Shown here: positions 33,572 through 43,242 of the stretch, in pieces | How positions within the stretch are numbered: the stretch's first letter is position 1 | Layout: each line of letters starts with the position of its first letter | DNA from: Variovorax sp. V93 | GTDB taxonomy: Bacteria > Pseudomonadota > Gammaproteobacteria > Burkholderiales > Burkholderiaceae_C | Reading direction: 5' to 3' | DNA: 64,000 bases | Assembly: GCF_041154485.1 (NCBI RefSeq) | Contig: NZ_AP028670.1 | Span: forward strand, 620,001-684,000 | Made by a program: the position numbers and the translations under genes | Notes under the pieces: generated by a model | Told to the model about the DNA's origin: nothing | The model's database searches: none | The model's input: only the letters and a program-made list of their open reading frames with translations

Positions 33572-34627
33572 ATGTTCCCGAAAAACACCTGGTACGTGGC
33601 CTGCACCGGCAACGAAATCGACGACAAGCCCCTGGGCCGCAAGATCTGCGGGGAGAACCTCGTGCTGTACCGCGCCGCCGAAGGCAAGGCCACGGCGCTG
33701 GAGGACTTCTGCCCGCACCGCGGCGCGCCCCTGTCCCTGGGCCGGGTGGTCGAGGGCAAGCTGGTGTGCGGCTACCACGGCCTGGAGATGGGCTGCGACG
33801 GCAAGACGGTCGCCATGCCCGGACAACGCGTGCGCGGCTTCCCCGCGATCCGCTCCTTCCCCGTCATCGAGCGCTACGGCTTCGTCTGGATCTGGCCCGG
33901 CGACCCCGCTCTGGCCGACCCGGCCAAGCTGCATCACCTCGAATGGGCCGAAAGCCCCGACTGGGCCTACGGCGGCGGCCTGTTCCACATCCACTGCGAC
34001 TACCGCCTGATGATCGACAACCTGATGGACCTGACGCACGAGACCTACGTGCACTCGACCAGCATCGGCCAGAAGGAAATCGACGAGACGCCCACCACCA
34101 CCAAGACCGAAGGCGACCAGGTCACGACCAGCCGCTTCATGGAGAACATCTCGGCGCCGCCCTTCTGGCGCATGGCGCTGCGCGGCAACCACCTGGCCGA
34201 CGACGTGCCGGTCGACCGCTGGCAGATCTGCCGCTTCACGCCGCCGAGCCATGTGCTGATCGAAGTGGGCGTCGCCCACGCCGGCAAGGGCGGCTACCAC
34301 GCCGATCCGGCGCACAAGGTGTCGAGCATCGTGGTGGACTTCATCACGCCCGAGACCGAGACCTCGCACTGGTACTTCTGGGGCATGGCGCGCAACTTCC
34401 AGCCGCACGACAAGGCGCTGACCGCATCGATCCGCGAAGGCCAGGGCAAGATCTTCAGCGAAGACCTGGAGATGCTCGAATCGCAGCAGCGCAACCTGCT
34501 CGCCCATCCGGACCGCGCGCTGCTGAAGCTCAACATCGACTCGGGCGGCGTGCAATCGCGCCGCGTGCTGGAGCGCCTGATCGCGCAGGAAAGCCAGGCC
34601 CCGGCGACTACGGCAGGTGCGGCATGA
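33572..34627 (+). CDS. vanA: Vanillate-type O-demethylase, Rieske oxygenase subunit
   Basis: 351 residues. The Rieske cluster ligands are C47, H49, C66 and H69 (FCPHRGAP; CGYHG). The mononuclear iron site is in NLMDLTHETYVH. Opening residues FPKNTWYVACTGNEI are those of VanA. It removes the O-methyl group of a methoxybenzoate as formaldehyde, using electrons from the next gene's product. Close relatives act on vanillate, isovanillate or veratrate, so the exact substrate is open; the MarR rather than GntR regulator makes plain vanillate less certain. Confidence 0.88.
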   Translation: MFPKNTWYVACTGNEIDDKPLGRKICGENLVLYRAAEGKATALEDFCPHRGAPLSLGRVVEGKLVCGYHGLEMGCDGKTVAMPGQRVRGFPAIRSFPVIERYGFVWIWPGDPALADPAKLHHLEWAESPDWAYGGGLFHIHCDYRLMIDNLMDLTHETYVHSTSIGQKEIDETPTTTKTEGDQVTTSRFMENISAPPFWRMALRGNHLADDVPVDRWQICRFTPPSHVLIEVGVAHAGKGGYHADPAHKVSSIVVDFITPETETSHWYFWGMARNFQPHDKALTASIREGQGKIFSEDLEMLESQQRNLLAHPDRALLKLNIDSGGVQSRRVLERLIAQESQAPATTAGAA

Positions 34628-35589
34628 ACGCCTCCGAACTCAATGTGCGCGTCGCCCGCAAGCATGCGGAGGCGCTGGACATCTGCACCTTCGAGCTGGT
34701 GCACGTCGATGGCCACGCCTTGCCGGCGTTCTCGGCCGGCTCGCACATCGACGTGCACCTGCCGAACGGCCTCACGCGCCAATACTCGCTGTGCAACGAT
34801 CCGCAGGAGAGCCACCGCTACCTGATCGGCGTGCTGCGCGATCCCTCGTCGCGCGGCGGCTCGCAGGCCATGCACGAGCTGGTGCAGGAGGGCAGCCTGC
34901 TGCGCATCAGCGCACCGAAGAACCATTTCCCGCTGGCCCATGCGGCCGCGCGCAGCGTGCTGATCGCGGGCGGCATCGGCGTGACGCCGATCCTGTGCAT
35001 GGCCGAGCGGCTGGCACTGAGCGCGGCGCCTTTCGAGATGCACTACTGCACGCGCTCGCGCGAGCGCACCGCCTTTGCCGGGCGCATCGCGCAGTCCGCG
35101 TTCGCCTCGCAGGTGCAGTTCCACTTCGACGACGGCGACGCAGCACAGAAGCTGTCGCTGCCCCAGGCCATCGGCACGCCGCAGCCGGGCGTGCACCTGT
35201 ACGTCTGCGGCCCGAAGGGCTTCATGGACTGGGTGCTGGATGCCGCGCGTACCGCCGGCTGGCCGGCCGACCAGCTGCACTACGAGTTCTTCTCGGCCGA
35301 GATCGCCGCCTCGGACAGCGACGCGGCGTTCGAGGTCAAGCTGGCGAGCTCGGGGCGCATCGTCAAGGTTCCCAAGGACCGCACGGTGGTGCAGGCGCTT
35401 GCCGAGGCGGGCGTCGAGGTGGCGACCTCCTGCGAACAGGGCGTGTGCGGCACCTGCCTCACGCGCGTGCTGGAAGGCGAGCCGGACCACAAGGACATGT
35501 ACCTGACGCCGGAAGAACAGGCCGCCAACGACCAGTTCACCCCGTGCTGCTCGCGCTCGCGCTCGGCAATGCTGGTGCTCGATCTGTAG
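34624..35589 (+). CDS. vanB: Vanillate-type O-demethylase, reductase subunit
   Basis: 321 residues. The start overlaps the vanA stop by 4 bp (ATGA). It has an N-terminal FAD/FMN-binding domain (RQYSLCND), an NAD-binding domain (LIAGGIGVTPIL, YVCGPKGFMD) and a C-terminal plant-type [2Fe-2S] ferredoxin domain (SCEQGVCGTC plus a later CC). This is the class IA reductase order of VanB. It passes electrons from NADH to VanA in the cytoplasm. Confidence 0.9.
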   Translation: MNASELNVRVARKHAEALDICTFELVHVDGHALPAFSAGSHIDVHLPNGLTRQYSLCNDPQESHRYLIGVLRDPSSRGGSQAMHELVQEGSLLRISAPKNHFPLAHAAARSVLIAGGIGVTPILCMAERLALSAAPFEMHYCTRSRERTAFAGRIAQSAFASQVQFHFDDGDAAQKLSLPQAIGTPQPGVHLYVCGPKGFMDWVLDAARTAGWPADQLHYEFFSAEIAASDSDAAFEVKLASSGRIVKVPKDRTVVQALAEAGVEVATSCEQGVCGTCLTRVLEGEPDHKDMYLTPEEQAANDQFTPCCSRSRSAMLVLDL

Positions 35590-35669
35590 CGGCCCGCACG
35601 GCGGGTCGACCCCCTAGAATCGCGGGTTCCGCCCTTGCCGCCGGAGACCCGATTCAGCTTTCGACATCC

Positions 35670-36137
35670 ATGCCCAGCCCCACTTCCGACGCCGCCGAGA
35701 TCGACATCAACGACCAGCCGGGCCACCTGATTCGCCGGGCCCACCAGATCGCGGTCTCGGTGTTCCATGAGAAGCTGGGGCGCGACATCACGCCGGTCCA
35801 GTACGCGATCCTGCGCACCTTGCAGAAGAAGCCGGGCATCGACCAGGTCACGCTCGCGCAGCAGGTGGCGCTCGACACCTCCACCGCCGCCGACATTGCC
35901 GCGCGCCTGGAGACCAAGGGATGGATCACGCGCCAGGTGCTGGCACGCGGCCAGCGCGAACTGCGCCTGACCGCCGCGGGCACCGAGCTGCTCGCGCAGA
36001 CGGTGCCGGCCATGGCCCAGATGCAGGACGCGCTGTTCAGCACCATGAGCGAGCAGGAGCGCCACGATTTCATGAAGCTGCTCGCCAAGTTCGTCACGGC
36101 CAACAACGACAGAAGCCGCGCGCCCATGCGCGCGTGA
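35670..36137 (+). CDS. MarR-family regulator of the O-demethylase operon
   Basis: 155 residues. Winged helix core: TPVQYAILRTLQKKPGIDQVTLAQQ, then the recognition helix region STAADIAARLETKGW and the wing (RQVLARGQRELRLT). It probably binds the 37-bp inverted repeat at 32114 and is released by the aromatic substrate. The 80-bp gap after vanB contains a TAGAAT box that could give it a separate promoter. The start at ATG 35670 has no strong SD. Confidence 0.87.
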   Translation: MPSPTSDAAEIDINDQPGHLIRRAHQIAVSVFHEKLGRDITPVQYAILRTLQKKPGIDQVTLAQQVALDTSTAADIAARLETKGWITRQVLARGQRELRLTAAGTELLAQTVPAMAQMQDALFSTMSEQERHDFMKLLAKFVTANNDRSRAPMRA

Positions 36138-36148
36138 ATGGAAATCGG

Positions 36149-36176
36149 GCGCCCGCCGGCTTCGCGGCGCGGGCGC
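36149..36176. terminator. GC-rich hairpin between convergent marR and lacI
   Basis: GCGCCCG-CCG, short loop, CGG-CG-CGGGCGC in the 40 bp between two convergent stops. There is no T-run, so it is a weak or bidirectional terminator candidate. Confidence 0.4.
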
Positions 36177-36177
36177 T

Positions 36178-37221
36178 TCAGCGGGCCTTCAGGCCCCCGT
36201 CCGGCCGGGGCCGCGACGTCGATTCGCGCACCACCAGCGACACATCGACCTCATGGTGCAGCGCGGCCGCGCGGCCCGACAGCGACCGGACCAGGTACTC
36301 CCCGGCACGCGTCCAGACCTCGTCGGTGGGCACGTGCATGGTCGTCAGGCTGGGGCGCAGGTGGCGGCTCCATTCGAGATCGTCGAAGCCCATCACCGAC
36401 AGGTCGTCGGGCACGTTGAGCCCGCGGCGCTCGGCCTCCAGCAGCACGCCGTAGGCGATCACGTCGTTGCCGCAGACCACCGCCGTGGGCCAGCCTTCGC
36501 GCGGCGACGACAGCAGCGACCGCGCACCCTGGCGCGCATCGTCCAGGTGGTAGGGCACCTCGATGTACCACTCGGGCTTCAGCGAAAGTCCGCTCTCCGC
36601 CAGCGCGCGCCGCACCCCCGACACGCGGGCCGTGGCCCGGTCGTTGTTGGACGAGATCGCCGCCACCATGCCGATGCGCGTATGGCCGAGTTCGATCAGG
36701 TAGCGGCAGGCGCGGTAGGCGGCGGCCTCGTTGTTGCCGCCGACCGAGGCATACGGCTTGTCGGGGTGGTACACGCCCACGTTGACGAAGGGAATGCGCT
36801 GCGACGCAAGCAGCCGGCGCAGCGCATCGGTGTGCATGTCGCCGCGCAGGATGAGCCCGTCGATGCCGCGGCTCACCATGTTCTGCGCCTGCCGTGCCTC
36901 GGTCTCGGGGTCGTAGCCGCTGGTCGACAGCAGCAGCAGGTAGCCCTGCAGCGACAGGTAGCTCTGCAATGCCTCGATGCCGCGCGCGAACATGGCGTTG
37001 TCCACCGTGGGAATGATCGCGCCGATGGTGCGCGTGCGGCGCGACGACAGCGCGCGCGCCGCCGCATCGGGGATGTAGCCCAGTTCGGCGATGGCCGCGT
37101 CGATGCGCATGCGCAGTTCGGGGCTCACCGACTCGGGGTTGTTGAGGGTGCGCGAAATCGAGGCCGTCGAGACGCCCACGTGCTTCGCGACGTCGCGGAT
37201 TCCTACGGATTTCGGCTTCAT
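36178..37221 (-). CDS. LacI-family transcriptional repressor
   Basis: 347 residues. N-terminal HTH GIRDVAKHVGVSTASISRTLNN with hinge helix (AARALSSRRTRTIG), then a periplasmic-binding-like sugar domain. It is divergent from the sugar/polyol ABC operon at 37416. Three LacI-type 14-bp operators lie in the shared 194-bp region, one directly before its own start codon, so autoregulation is likely. Its effector is probably the imported sugar or its phosphate. Confidence 0.92.
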   Translation of the reverse strand: MKPKSVGIRDVAKHVGVSTASISRTLNNPESVSPELRMRIDAAIAELGYIPDAAARALSSRRTRTIGAIIPTVDNAMFARGIEALQSYLSLQGYLLLLSTSGYDPETEARQAQNMVSRGIDGLILRGDMHTDALRRLLASQRIPFVNVGVYHPDKPYASVGGNNEAAAYRACRYLIELGHTRIGMVAAISSNNDRATARVSGVRRALAESGLSLKPEWYIEVPYHLDDARQGARSLLSSPREGWPTAVVCGNDVIAYGVLLEAERRGLNVPDDLSVMGFDDLEWSRHLRPSLTTMHVPTDEVWTRAGEYLVRSLSGRAAALHHEVDVSLVVRESTSRPRPDGGLKAR

Positions 37222-37223
37222 GA

Positions 37224-37261
37224 TGAAACAGTTTACAGGAAACGATACGTAGCCGTTTACA
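37224..37261. promoter_or_regulatory. Two LacI-type operators next to the repressor gene
   Basis: On the minus strand TGTAAACTGTTTCA (37237-37224) and TGTAAACGGCTACG (37261-37248). Each matches 12 of 14 positions of the stronger site at 37348. They lie within the 5' region of lacI and probably mediate autoregulation or a repression loop with the distal site. Confidence 0.6.
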
Positions 37262-37316
37262 GCCGATTTCCAGGGAAATCCCCTACCAATTCATCTCCAT
37301 AGACGTCTTTTTCGCG

Positions 37317-37345
37317 TTGACATCGACGGGGTCGATTCCGATAAT
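37317..37345 (+). promoter_or_regulatory. Near-consensus promoter of the sugar/polyol operon
   Basis: TTGACA (37317-37322), 17-bp spacer, GATAAT (37340-37345). It is the best sigma-70 match in the window; such strength is expected for a repressor-controlled promoter. Confidence 0.75.
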
Positions 37346-37347
37346 TT

Positions 37348-37361
37348 TGTAAACGGTTACA
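37348..37361. promoter_or_regulatory. Main LacI-type operator at the transcription start
   Basis: TGTAAACGGTTACA, a near-perfect palindrome with the central CG of LacI/PurR sites. It begins 2 bp after the -10 box and covers +1, so the LacI protein would block initiation. Confidence 0.75.
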
Positions 37362-37415
37362 TGACGAATCTCTCGCCTTGATGACCCGCCTTTGACACGT
37401 CACAGGAGACAGAAA

Positions 37416-38744
37416 ATGAGCCAGGCCTTTCCCCGTCCGGGCACTCGCCCCAGCGTTCGCTTTCCCATGCGTGCCGTCGCGCTGCTCGTGGCGGCGTCGT
37501 GTGCGGGCGCCGCCTTCGCGCAGGATTTCAACTGGAAGAAGCACCAGGGCAAGACCCTGACCTTCCTTGCCAACAACAACCCGGTGGCCAACGCGCTGCT
37601 CAAGTACAAGGCCGATTTCGAGCAGCAGACGGGCATGACGCTGAAGGTCGACTCCTACCAGGAGCAGCAGATGCGCCAGCGCCTGGTCACGGTGATGAAC
37701 TCGCGCAGCGACGAGGTCGACGTGTTCATGTCGCTGCCTTCGCGCGAGGGCATGCAGTTCGCCAAGGCCGGCTGGTATGCCGACCTTTCGGAGCTGGTGA
37801 AGACCGCCAGCGCCAAGGACTACGACTTCGCGGACCTGAGCGCCGGCATGCTCAAGGACGCCACCTACGACAAGCAGCTCACGGGCATCCCGATGAACGT
37901 CGAGGGGCCGGTGCTGTACTACCGCAAGGACCTGTTCCAGAAGTGCGGCGTGACGCTGCCCAGGAGCCTGCCCGAGCTCGAGGCCGTGGCGGCCAAGCTC
38001 AAGAGCTGCGAGCCCGGCGTCACGCCCTTCGTGTCGCGCGGCCTCAAGCCCGCCCTGCCCTTCACCTACAGCGTGTTCCTGCACAACATGGGCGGCCAGT
38101 ACATGAAGGACGGCAAGTCGCAGCTGTGCAGCAAGGAAGGCCAGGCCTCGCTGGCGCTGTACGCCAAGCTGCTGAAGGACTACGGCCCGCCGGGCGTCGT
38201 GAACTACAGCTTCTATCAAATCTCCTCGCTCTACCGCGAAGGCAAGGCGGCGATGGCCTTCGAGTCGTCGAACGAGCTGCGCAACGTGATGGACGGCGGG
38301 GCACGCCTGAAGGACACCGCCGTTGCGGTCCTGCCCGCGGGCCCCGGCGGTTCGCATCCGACCGTCATCGGCTGGACCATGTCGGTATCGGCGCACAGCA
38401 AGAACAAGGAAGCCGCCTGGTACTTCGTGCAGTGGGCCACCAGCCCCGCCACCCAGGCCAAGCTGGCGCTCGACGGCGTGGCGCCGCCGCGCGCGGCCGT
38501 TGCGAAGTCACCCGGCTACAAGGCCTGGACGGACGAGCAGCCGGTGCGCGCCGAATGGGTGGCGGCGGTCAACGAACTGGCCCGCACCGGCACCTCCGAG
38601 GTGGGCTATCCCATCGTCGCCAATCCGGCTTCGCGCGAGTTCATCGGGCAGGCCGCGACCGAACTCCTGCTGGGCCAGAAGACGCCCGCGCAGGCCTGCG
38701 CGGACGCCGACAAGCAGCTCGACGCGCTCATCGCCAAGGACTGA
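37416..38744 (+). CDS. ABC sugar-type extracellular solute-binding protein (family 1)
   Basis: 442 residues from the ATG at 37416, preceded by AGGAGA. A signal peptide (MRAVALLVAASCAGAAFA) follows an N-terminal basic stretch. The mature part shows the family-1 pattern of maltose-type receptors: KTLTFLANNNPVANALL, EVDVFMSLPSREG and GWTMSVSAHSKNKEAAWYFV. It binds a sugar or polyol in the periplasm for the two permeases and the ATPase of this operon. Confidence 0.9.
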   Translation: MSQAFPRPGTRPSVRFPMRAVALLVAASCAGAAFAQDFNWKKHQGKTLTFLANNNPVANALLKYKADFEQQTGMTLKVDSYQEQQMRQRLVTVMNSRSDEVDVFMSLPSREGMQFAKAGWYADLSELVKTASAKDYDFADLSAGMLKDATYDKQLTGIPMNVEGPVLYYRKDLFQKCGVTLPRSLPELEAVAAKLKSCEPGVTPFVSRGLKPALPFTYSVFLHNMGGQYMKDGKSQLCSKEGQASLALYAKLLKDYGPPGVVNYSFYQISSLYREGKAAMAFESSNELRNVMDGGARLKDTAVAVLPAGPGGSHPTVIGWTMSVSAHSKNKEAAWYFVQWATSPATQAKLALDGVAPPRAAVAKSPGYKAWTDEQPVRAEWVAAVNELARTGTSEVGYPIVANPASREFIGQAATELLLGQKTPAQACADADKQLDALIAKD

Positions 38745-38747
38745 CGG

Positions 38748-39479
38748 ATGGCCGTGTTCGACTTCCCCGCAGGCCACCGCGTGCTGGTGGTCGGTGGCGC
38801 CGGCGACATCGGCGCCGCCATCTCGCGCGCCTTCCTCGAGATGGGCTGCAGCGTCACGGCCACGGGCGTCGACGAGGCGGCGCTCGCGGCCAGTTCGCTG
38901 GCGCCGCAGCCGCGCCTGGCGCTGCGCACGCTCGACGTGACCGACGACGCCCAGGTCGCGGCCATTGCGGGCGGTCTCGACGGCCTCGGCACGCTGGTCA
39001 ACTGCGCGGGCATCCTGGCGCGCTTCAAGGAGTTCGAGATCCAGACCTTCCAGCGCGTGCTGGACGTCAACCTCACCGGCACCTTCCGCCTGTGCAATGC
39101 CTGCCTGCCGCTGCTGGAAGAAAGCAAGGGCAGCATCGTCAACGTGGCATCGATGAATGCCTTCGTCGCGCTGCCGTTCATCCCGGCCTATTGCGCGAGC
39201 AAGGGCGGCGTCGTGATGCTGACCAAGTCGCTCGCGCTCGCCTGGGCCGACAAGCGCGTGCGCGTGAACGCCATCGCGCCGGGCTATGTCGAGACCGCCA
39301 TCAACGCGGCCGGCCGCCAGGACACGGCGCACTACGAGCGCATCCGCGCGCGCATTCCGCTGGGCCAGTGGGCGCAGCCGGACGACATCGCGGGCAGCGC
39401 CGTCTACCTGGCCTCGCCGGCGGCGCACTACGTGACCGGGACCGTGCTCGCGGTCGACGGCGGCTTTCTCGCGGGGTGA
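38748..39479 (+). CDS. SDR-family sugar/polyol dehydrogenase
   Basis: 243 residues, 3 bp after the receptor gene. Cofactor loop VGGAGDIGAAI (a variant of TGxxxGxG), NCAGIL, NVASMN and YCASK. The C terminus VTGTVLAVDGGFLAG is standard. In an ABC sugar operon with a PfkB kinase it probably oxidises a polyol to a ketose, as galactitol/arabitol-type SDRs do; the substrate is an inference. Confidence 0.87.
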   Translation: MAVFDFPAGHRVLVVGGAGDIGAAISRAFLEMGCSVTATGVDEAALAASSLAPQPRLALRTLDVTDDAQVAAIAGGLDGLGTLVNCAGILARFKEFEIQTFQRVLDVNLTGTFRLCNACLPLLEESKGSIVNVASMNAFVALPFIPAYCASKGGVVMLTKSLALAWADKRVRVNAIAPGYVETAINAAGRQDTAHYERIRARIPLGQWAQPDDIAGSAVYLASPAAHYVTGTVLAVDGGFLAG

Positions 39480-39483
39480 ATGC

Positions 39484-40353
39484 ATGAGCCAGTCGATCGG
39501 CACACGCGGCCAGCTCGCGTTTCTCTCGCTGCCGGCCGTGATCTTCACGACCGCGATGATCGCCTTTCCCTTCGCCTACACCGTGTGGTTCAGCCTGCAC
39601 GAGTACAGCTTCGGCGGCAAGCCCAAGCTCAACTTTGGCATGAACTACGTCGAGATGGCGGGCGACGGCGAGTTCTGGAACGGGCTGAAGATCACGCTCG
39701 TGCTGTACCTGCTCTCGCTGGTGCTGCAGCTCGTGCTCGGCACCTGGATCGCGCTGCTGCTGCACGGCTCGAAGAAGCTGTCGGGCATCGTGCGCACGCT
39801 GATGATCTCGCCCTTCGTGCTGCCGCCGGTGGTGGTCGGCATGATGTGGCTGGTGGTGCTCGACCCTTCCATCGGCGCCGCCAACTACCTGCTGACGGCC
39901 GCGGGCCTGCCGCGCTCCGACTGGCTGGCCTCGCCCGTGTGGGTGATCCCCACCGTGGCGATGATCGACACCTGGCAGTGGACGCCCTACGTGGCGCTGA
40001 TCGTGCTGGGCGGCCTGCAGTCGCTGCCGCCGAACGTGTACGAGGCCGCGCAGATCGACGGCGCCTCGCGCTGGAAGACCTTCTGGCGCATCACGCTGCC
40101 GCTGCTCGCGCCCACGCTGGTCACGGCCGCGATCCTGCGCAGCGTGGACCTGCTGCGCTTCTTCGACATCATCTACATCACCACGCAGGGCGGGCCGGGC
40201 AACGCCTCGAACACGCTCAACATCTACGGTTTCCGCAAGGGCTTCGAGCTGTTCGAGATCGGCTATTCGAGCGCCCTGATGATCACGCTGTCGGCCATCG
40301 TGCTGGGCGCGGTGATGGTGCTGACGCAGGCGCGCAGGCGCGTGGCCTGGTGA
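39484..40353 (+). CDS. ABC sugar permease, MalF/UgpA type
   Basis: 289 residues, six TM segments. The cytoplasmic EAA loop YEAAQIDGASRWKTFWRITLP docks to the ATPase. Follows the SDR by 4 bp. The C terminus (TQARRRVAW) leads within 13 bp to the second permease. Forms the heterodimeric channel of the CUT1 importer. Confidence 0.92.
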   Translation: MSQSIGTRGQLAFLSLPAVIFTTAMIAFPFAYTVWFSLHEYSFGGKPKLNFGMNYVEMAGDGEFWNGLKITLVLYLLSLVLQLVLGTWIALLLHGSKKLSGIVRTLMISPFVLPPVVVGMMWLVVLDPSIGAANYLLTAAGLPRSDWLASPVWVIPTVAMIDTWQWTPYVALIVLGGLQSLPPNVYEAAQIDGASRWKTFWRITLPLLAPTLVTAAILRSVDLLRFFDIIYITTQGGPGNASNTLNIYGFRKGFELFEIGYSSALMITLSAIVLGAVMVLTQARRRVAW

Positions 40354-40366
40354 AGGAGGCCACGCC

Positions 40367-41179
40367 ATGAACGACAAGCTGGTGCAACGCCTGAACCTGC
40401 TGCAGATCGCCTTCGTGGCGCTCTTGATCCTGCTGCCCATCGCGTGGATGGTGCTCTCGTCCTTCAAGCCCTCGGCCGAGGTGACGGCCTACCCGCCCAA
40501 GCTGCTGTTCTCGCCCACGCTGGAGAACTACCGCACGCTCTTCGGCACCACGCCGTTCCTGCACTACACCTGGAACAGCACGGTGATCACCGTGGGCTCG
40601 ACCGCCATCGGGCTGCTGCTGGGCATCCCGGCCGCCTTCGCGGTCTCGTGGACGCGCATCACCTGGCCCGCCACCGTCACGCTGCTGGCGCGCATGGCAC
40701 CGGGCACGCTGTTCCTGCTGCCCTGGTACGTGATGTTCCGCGAAGCCGGAATGATCGGCAGCTACTGGGCGCTGATCCTCACCCATGCGGCCATCACGAT
40801 GCCGATCGTGATCTGGGTGCTGCTGCCCTTCTTCGACAACATTCCGCGCAGCGTGCTCGAAAGCGCGCAGGTCGACGGCTGCAGCGTGCCGCGCATCCTG
40901 CGCCGCATCGCGCTGCCGCTGGTGATGCCGGGCGTGGTGGTGGCGTCGATCCTGTCCTTCGTGTTCTCGTGGAACTACTTCCTGTTCGCGCTCGTGCTGT
41001 CGAACGGCGACACCAAGACGCTGATTGCGGCGTCGTTCAACTTCATCGGCGAGGGCGCGTCCAACTGGGGCGCGCTGATGGCGGCGGCTTCCCTGATCGC
41101 GCTGCCGCCGCTCGTCCTCGCATTCATCGTCCAGCGCAGGCTCGTATCGGGCCTGGCGATGGGCGCCGTCAAAGGTTAG
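40367..41179 (+). CDS. ABC sugar permease, MalG/UgpE type
   Basis: 270 residues, six TM segments, EAA-type loop ESAQVDGCSVPRILRRIALPL. The C terminus (VSGLAMGAVKG) is the usual MalG-family ending. Partner of the preceding permease. Confidence 0.92.
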   Translation: MNDKLVQRLNLLQIAFVALLILLPIAWMVLSSFKPSAEVTAYPPKLLFSPTLENYRTLFGTTPFLHYTWNSTVITVGSTAIGLLLGIPAAFAVSWTRITWPATVTLLARMAPGTLFLLPWYVMFREAGMIGSYWALILTHAAITMPIVIWVLLPFFDNIPRSVLESAQVDGCSVPRILRRIALPLVMPGVVVASILSFVFSWNYFLFALVLSNGDTKTLIAASFNFIGEGASNWGALMAAASLIALPPLVLAFIVQRRLVSGLAMGAVKG

Positions 41180-41189
41180 GAGACTCCTC

Positions 41190-42164
41190 ATGCAAGCTGC
41201 GATTTTTCATGGCGACCGGCGCATCACCATCGGCGAGGCGCCCATGCCGGTGCCGTCGGCGGGCGAAGTGCTGCTGCGCGTGCGGCGCACCGCGCTGTGC
41301 GGCTCGGACACCAAGCTGTGGTTCAGCGGCGCCGGCTTCACGCCGGGCCACGAGATCTTCGGCGTGGTGCAGCAGCCGGGCCATGCGCTCGACGGCAGGC
41401 GCTGCCTGGTCTACATCCCCGTGCACTGCGGCCATTGCGACGCGTGCCGCGCGGGCGACACGCAGATGTGCCTGAACGAATCGGTGCTGGTCGGCTGGAA
41501 CCGGCCGGGCGGCTATGCCGAGTACCTCGCGGTGCCCGAGCAGTGCCTGCTGCCCGTGCCCGACGACATCGAGGACGAGCTCGCGCCGCTGCTGCTGGAC
41601 ACCATCGGCACCGCCGCGCACGGCATCCGTTTCGTGAAGCCGCTGGTGCCGCCCGAAACCACGGGAGCGGTGCTCGTGACGGGCGCGGGCCCGGTGGGCA
41701 TCGGCGCGCTGATCGCCCTGCAGAACATGGGCTACACCGACGTGTACGTGTCCGACCTGAAGGAAGAGCGGCTGCAGCTGGCCGAATCGTTCGGCGCCAG
41801 GCGGCATCCGGTGGGCGACGCGAGCAAGCGCTTCAAGCTCATCGTGGAGTGCAGCGGCGCGCATGCCGCGCGCAGTCTGGGCATGGAGATCGTGCTGCCG
41901 CGCGGCGTGCTCATCCTCATCGGCGAGAGCGACAAGCCCTGGCCGGTGCAGGAGAACAAGGCCATCCGCCGCAAGGACTTCTACATGGTGCGCACCTTCT
42001 ACTTCCCGAAAAGCGACTTCGCGCTCAACGTGGAACTGCTGCGTGGCGAGAAGGCGCGCTACCGCAAGCTGGTGGATGCGCAGTTCGGCCTCGACCGGCT
42101 GCCCGAGATGTTCGGCCGCTTCGTGGCGGGCGAGCTCGTCAAGCCGCTGCTGGCGTTTGCCTGA
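41190..42164 (+). CDS. Zinc-dependent medium-chain alcohol/polyol dehydrogenase
   Basis: 324 residues, slightly short for the family (about 340-350). The catalytic zinc ligands are in TALCGSDTKLW and PGHEIFG. The structural-zinc cluster CGHCDACRAGDTQMC is complete. The Rossmann loop is VTGAGPVGIGA. It probably oxidises a polyol or sugar at a secondary hydroxyl. With the SDR it gives the operon two dehydrogenases, so the substrate may need two oxidations before phosphorylation. Confidence 0.87.
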   Translation: MQAAIFHGDRRITIGEAPMPVPSAGEVLLRVRRTALCGSDTKLWFSGAGFTPGHEIFGVVQQPGHALDGRRCLVYIPVHCGHCDACRAGDTQMCLNESVLVGWNRPGGYAEYLAVPEQCLLPVPDDIEDELAPLLLDTIGTAAHGIRFVKPLVPPETTGAVLVTGAGPVGIGALIALQNMGYTDVYVSDLKEERLQLAESFGARRHPVGDASKRFKLIVECSGAHAARSLGMEIVLPRGVLILIGESDKPWPVQENKAIRRKDFYMVRTFYFPKSDFALNVELLRGEKARYRKLVDAQFGLDRLPEMFGRFVAGELVKPLLAFA

Positions 42165-42176
42165 GGACGCACCGGC

Positions 42177-43241
<1,065 letters not shown>

Positions 43242-43242
43242 G

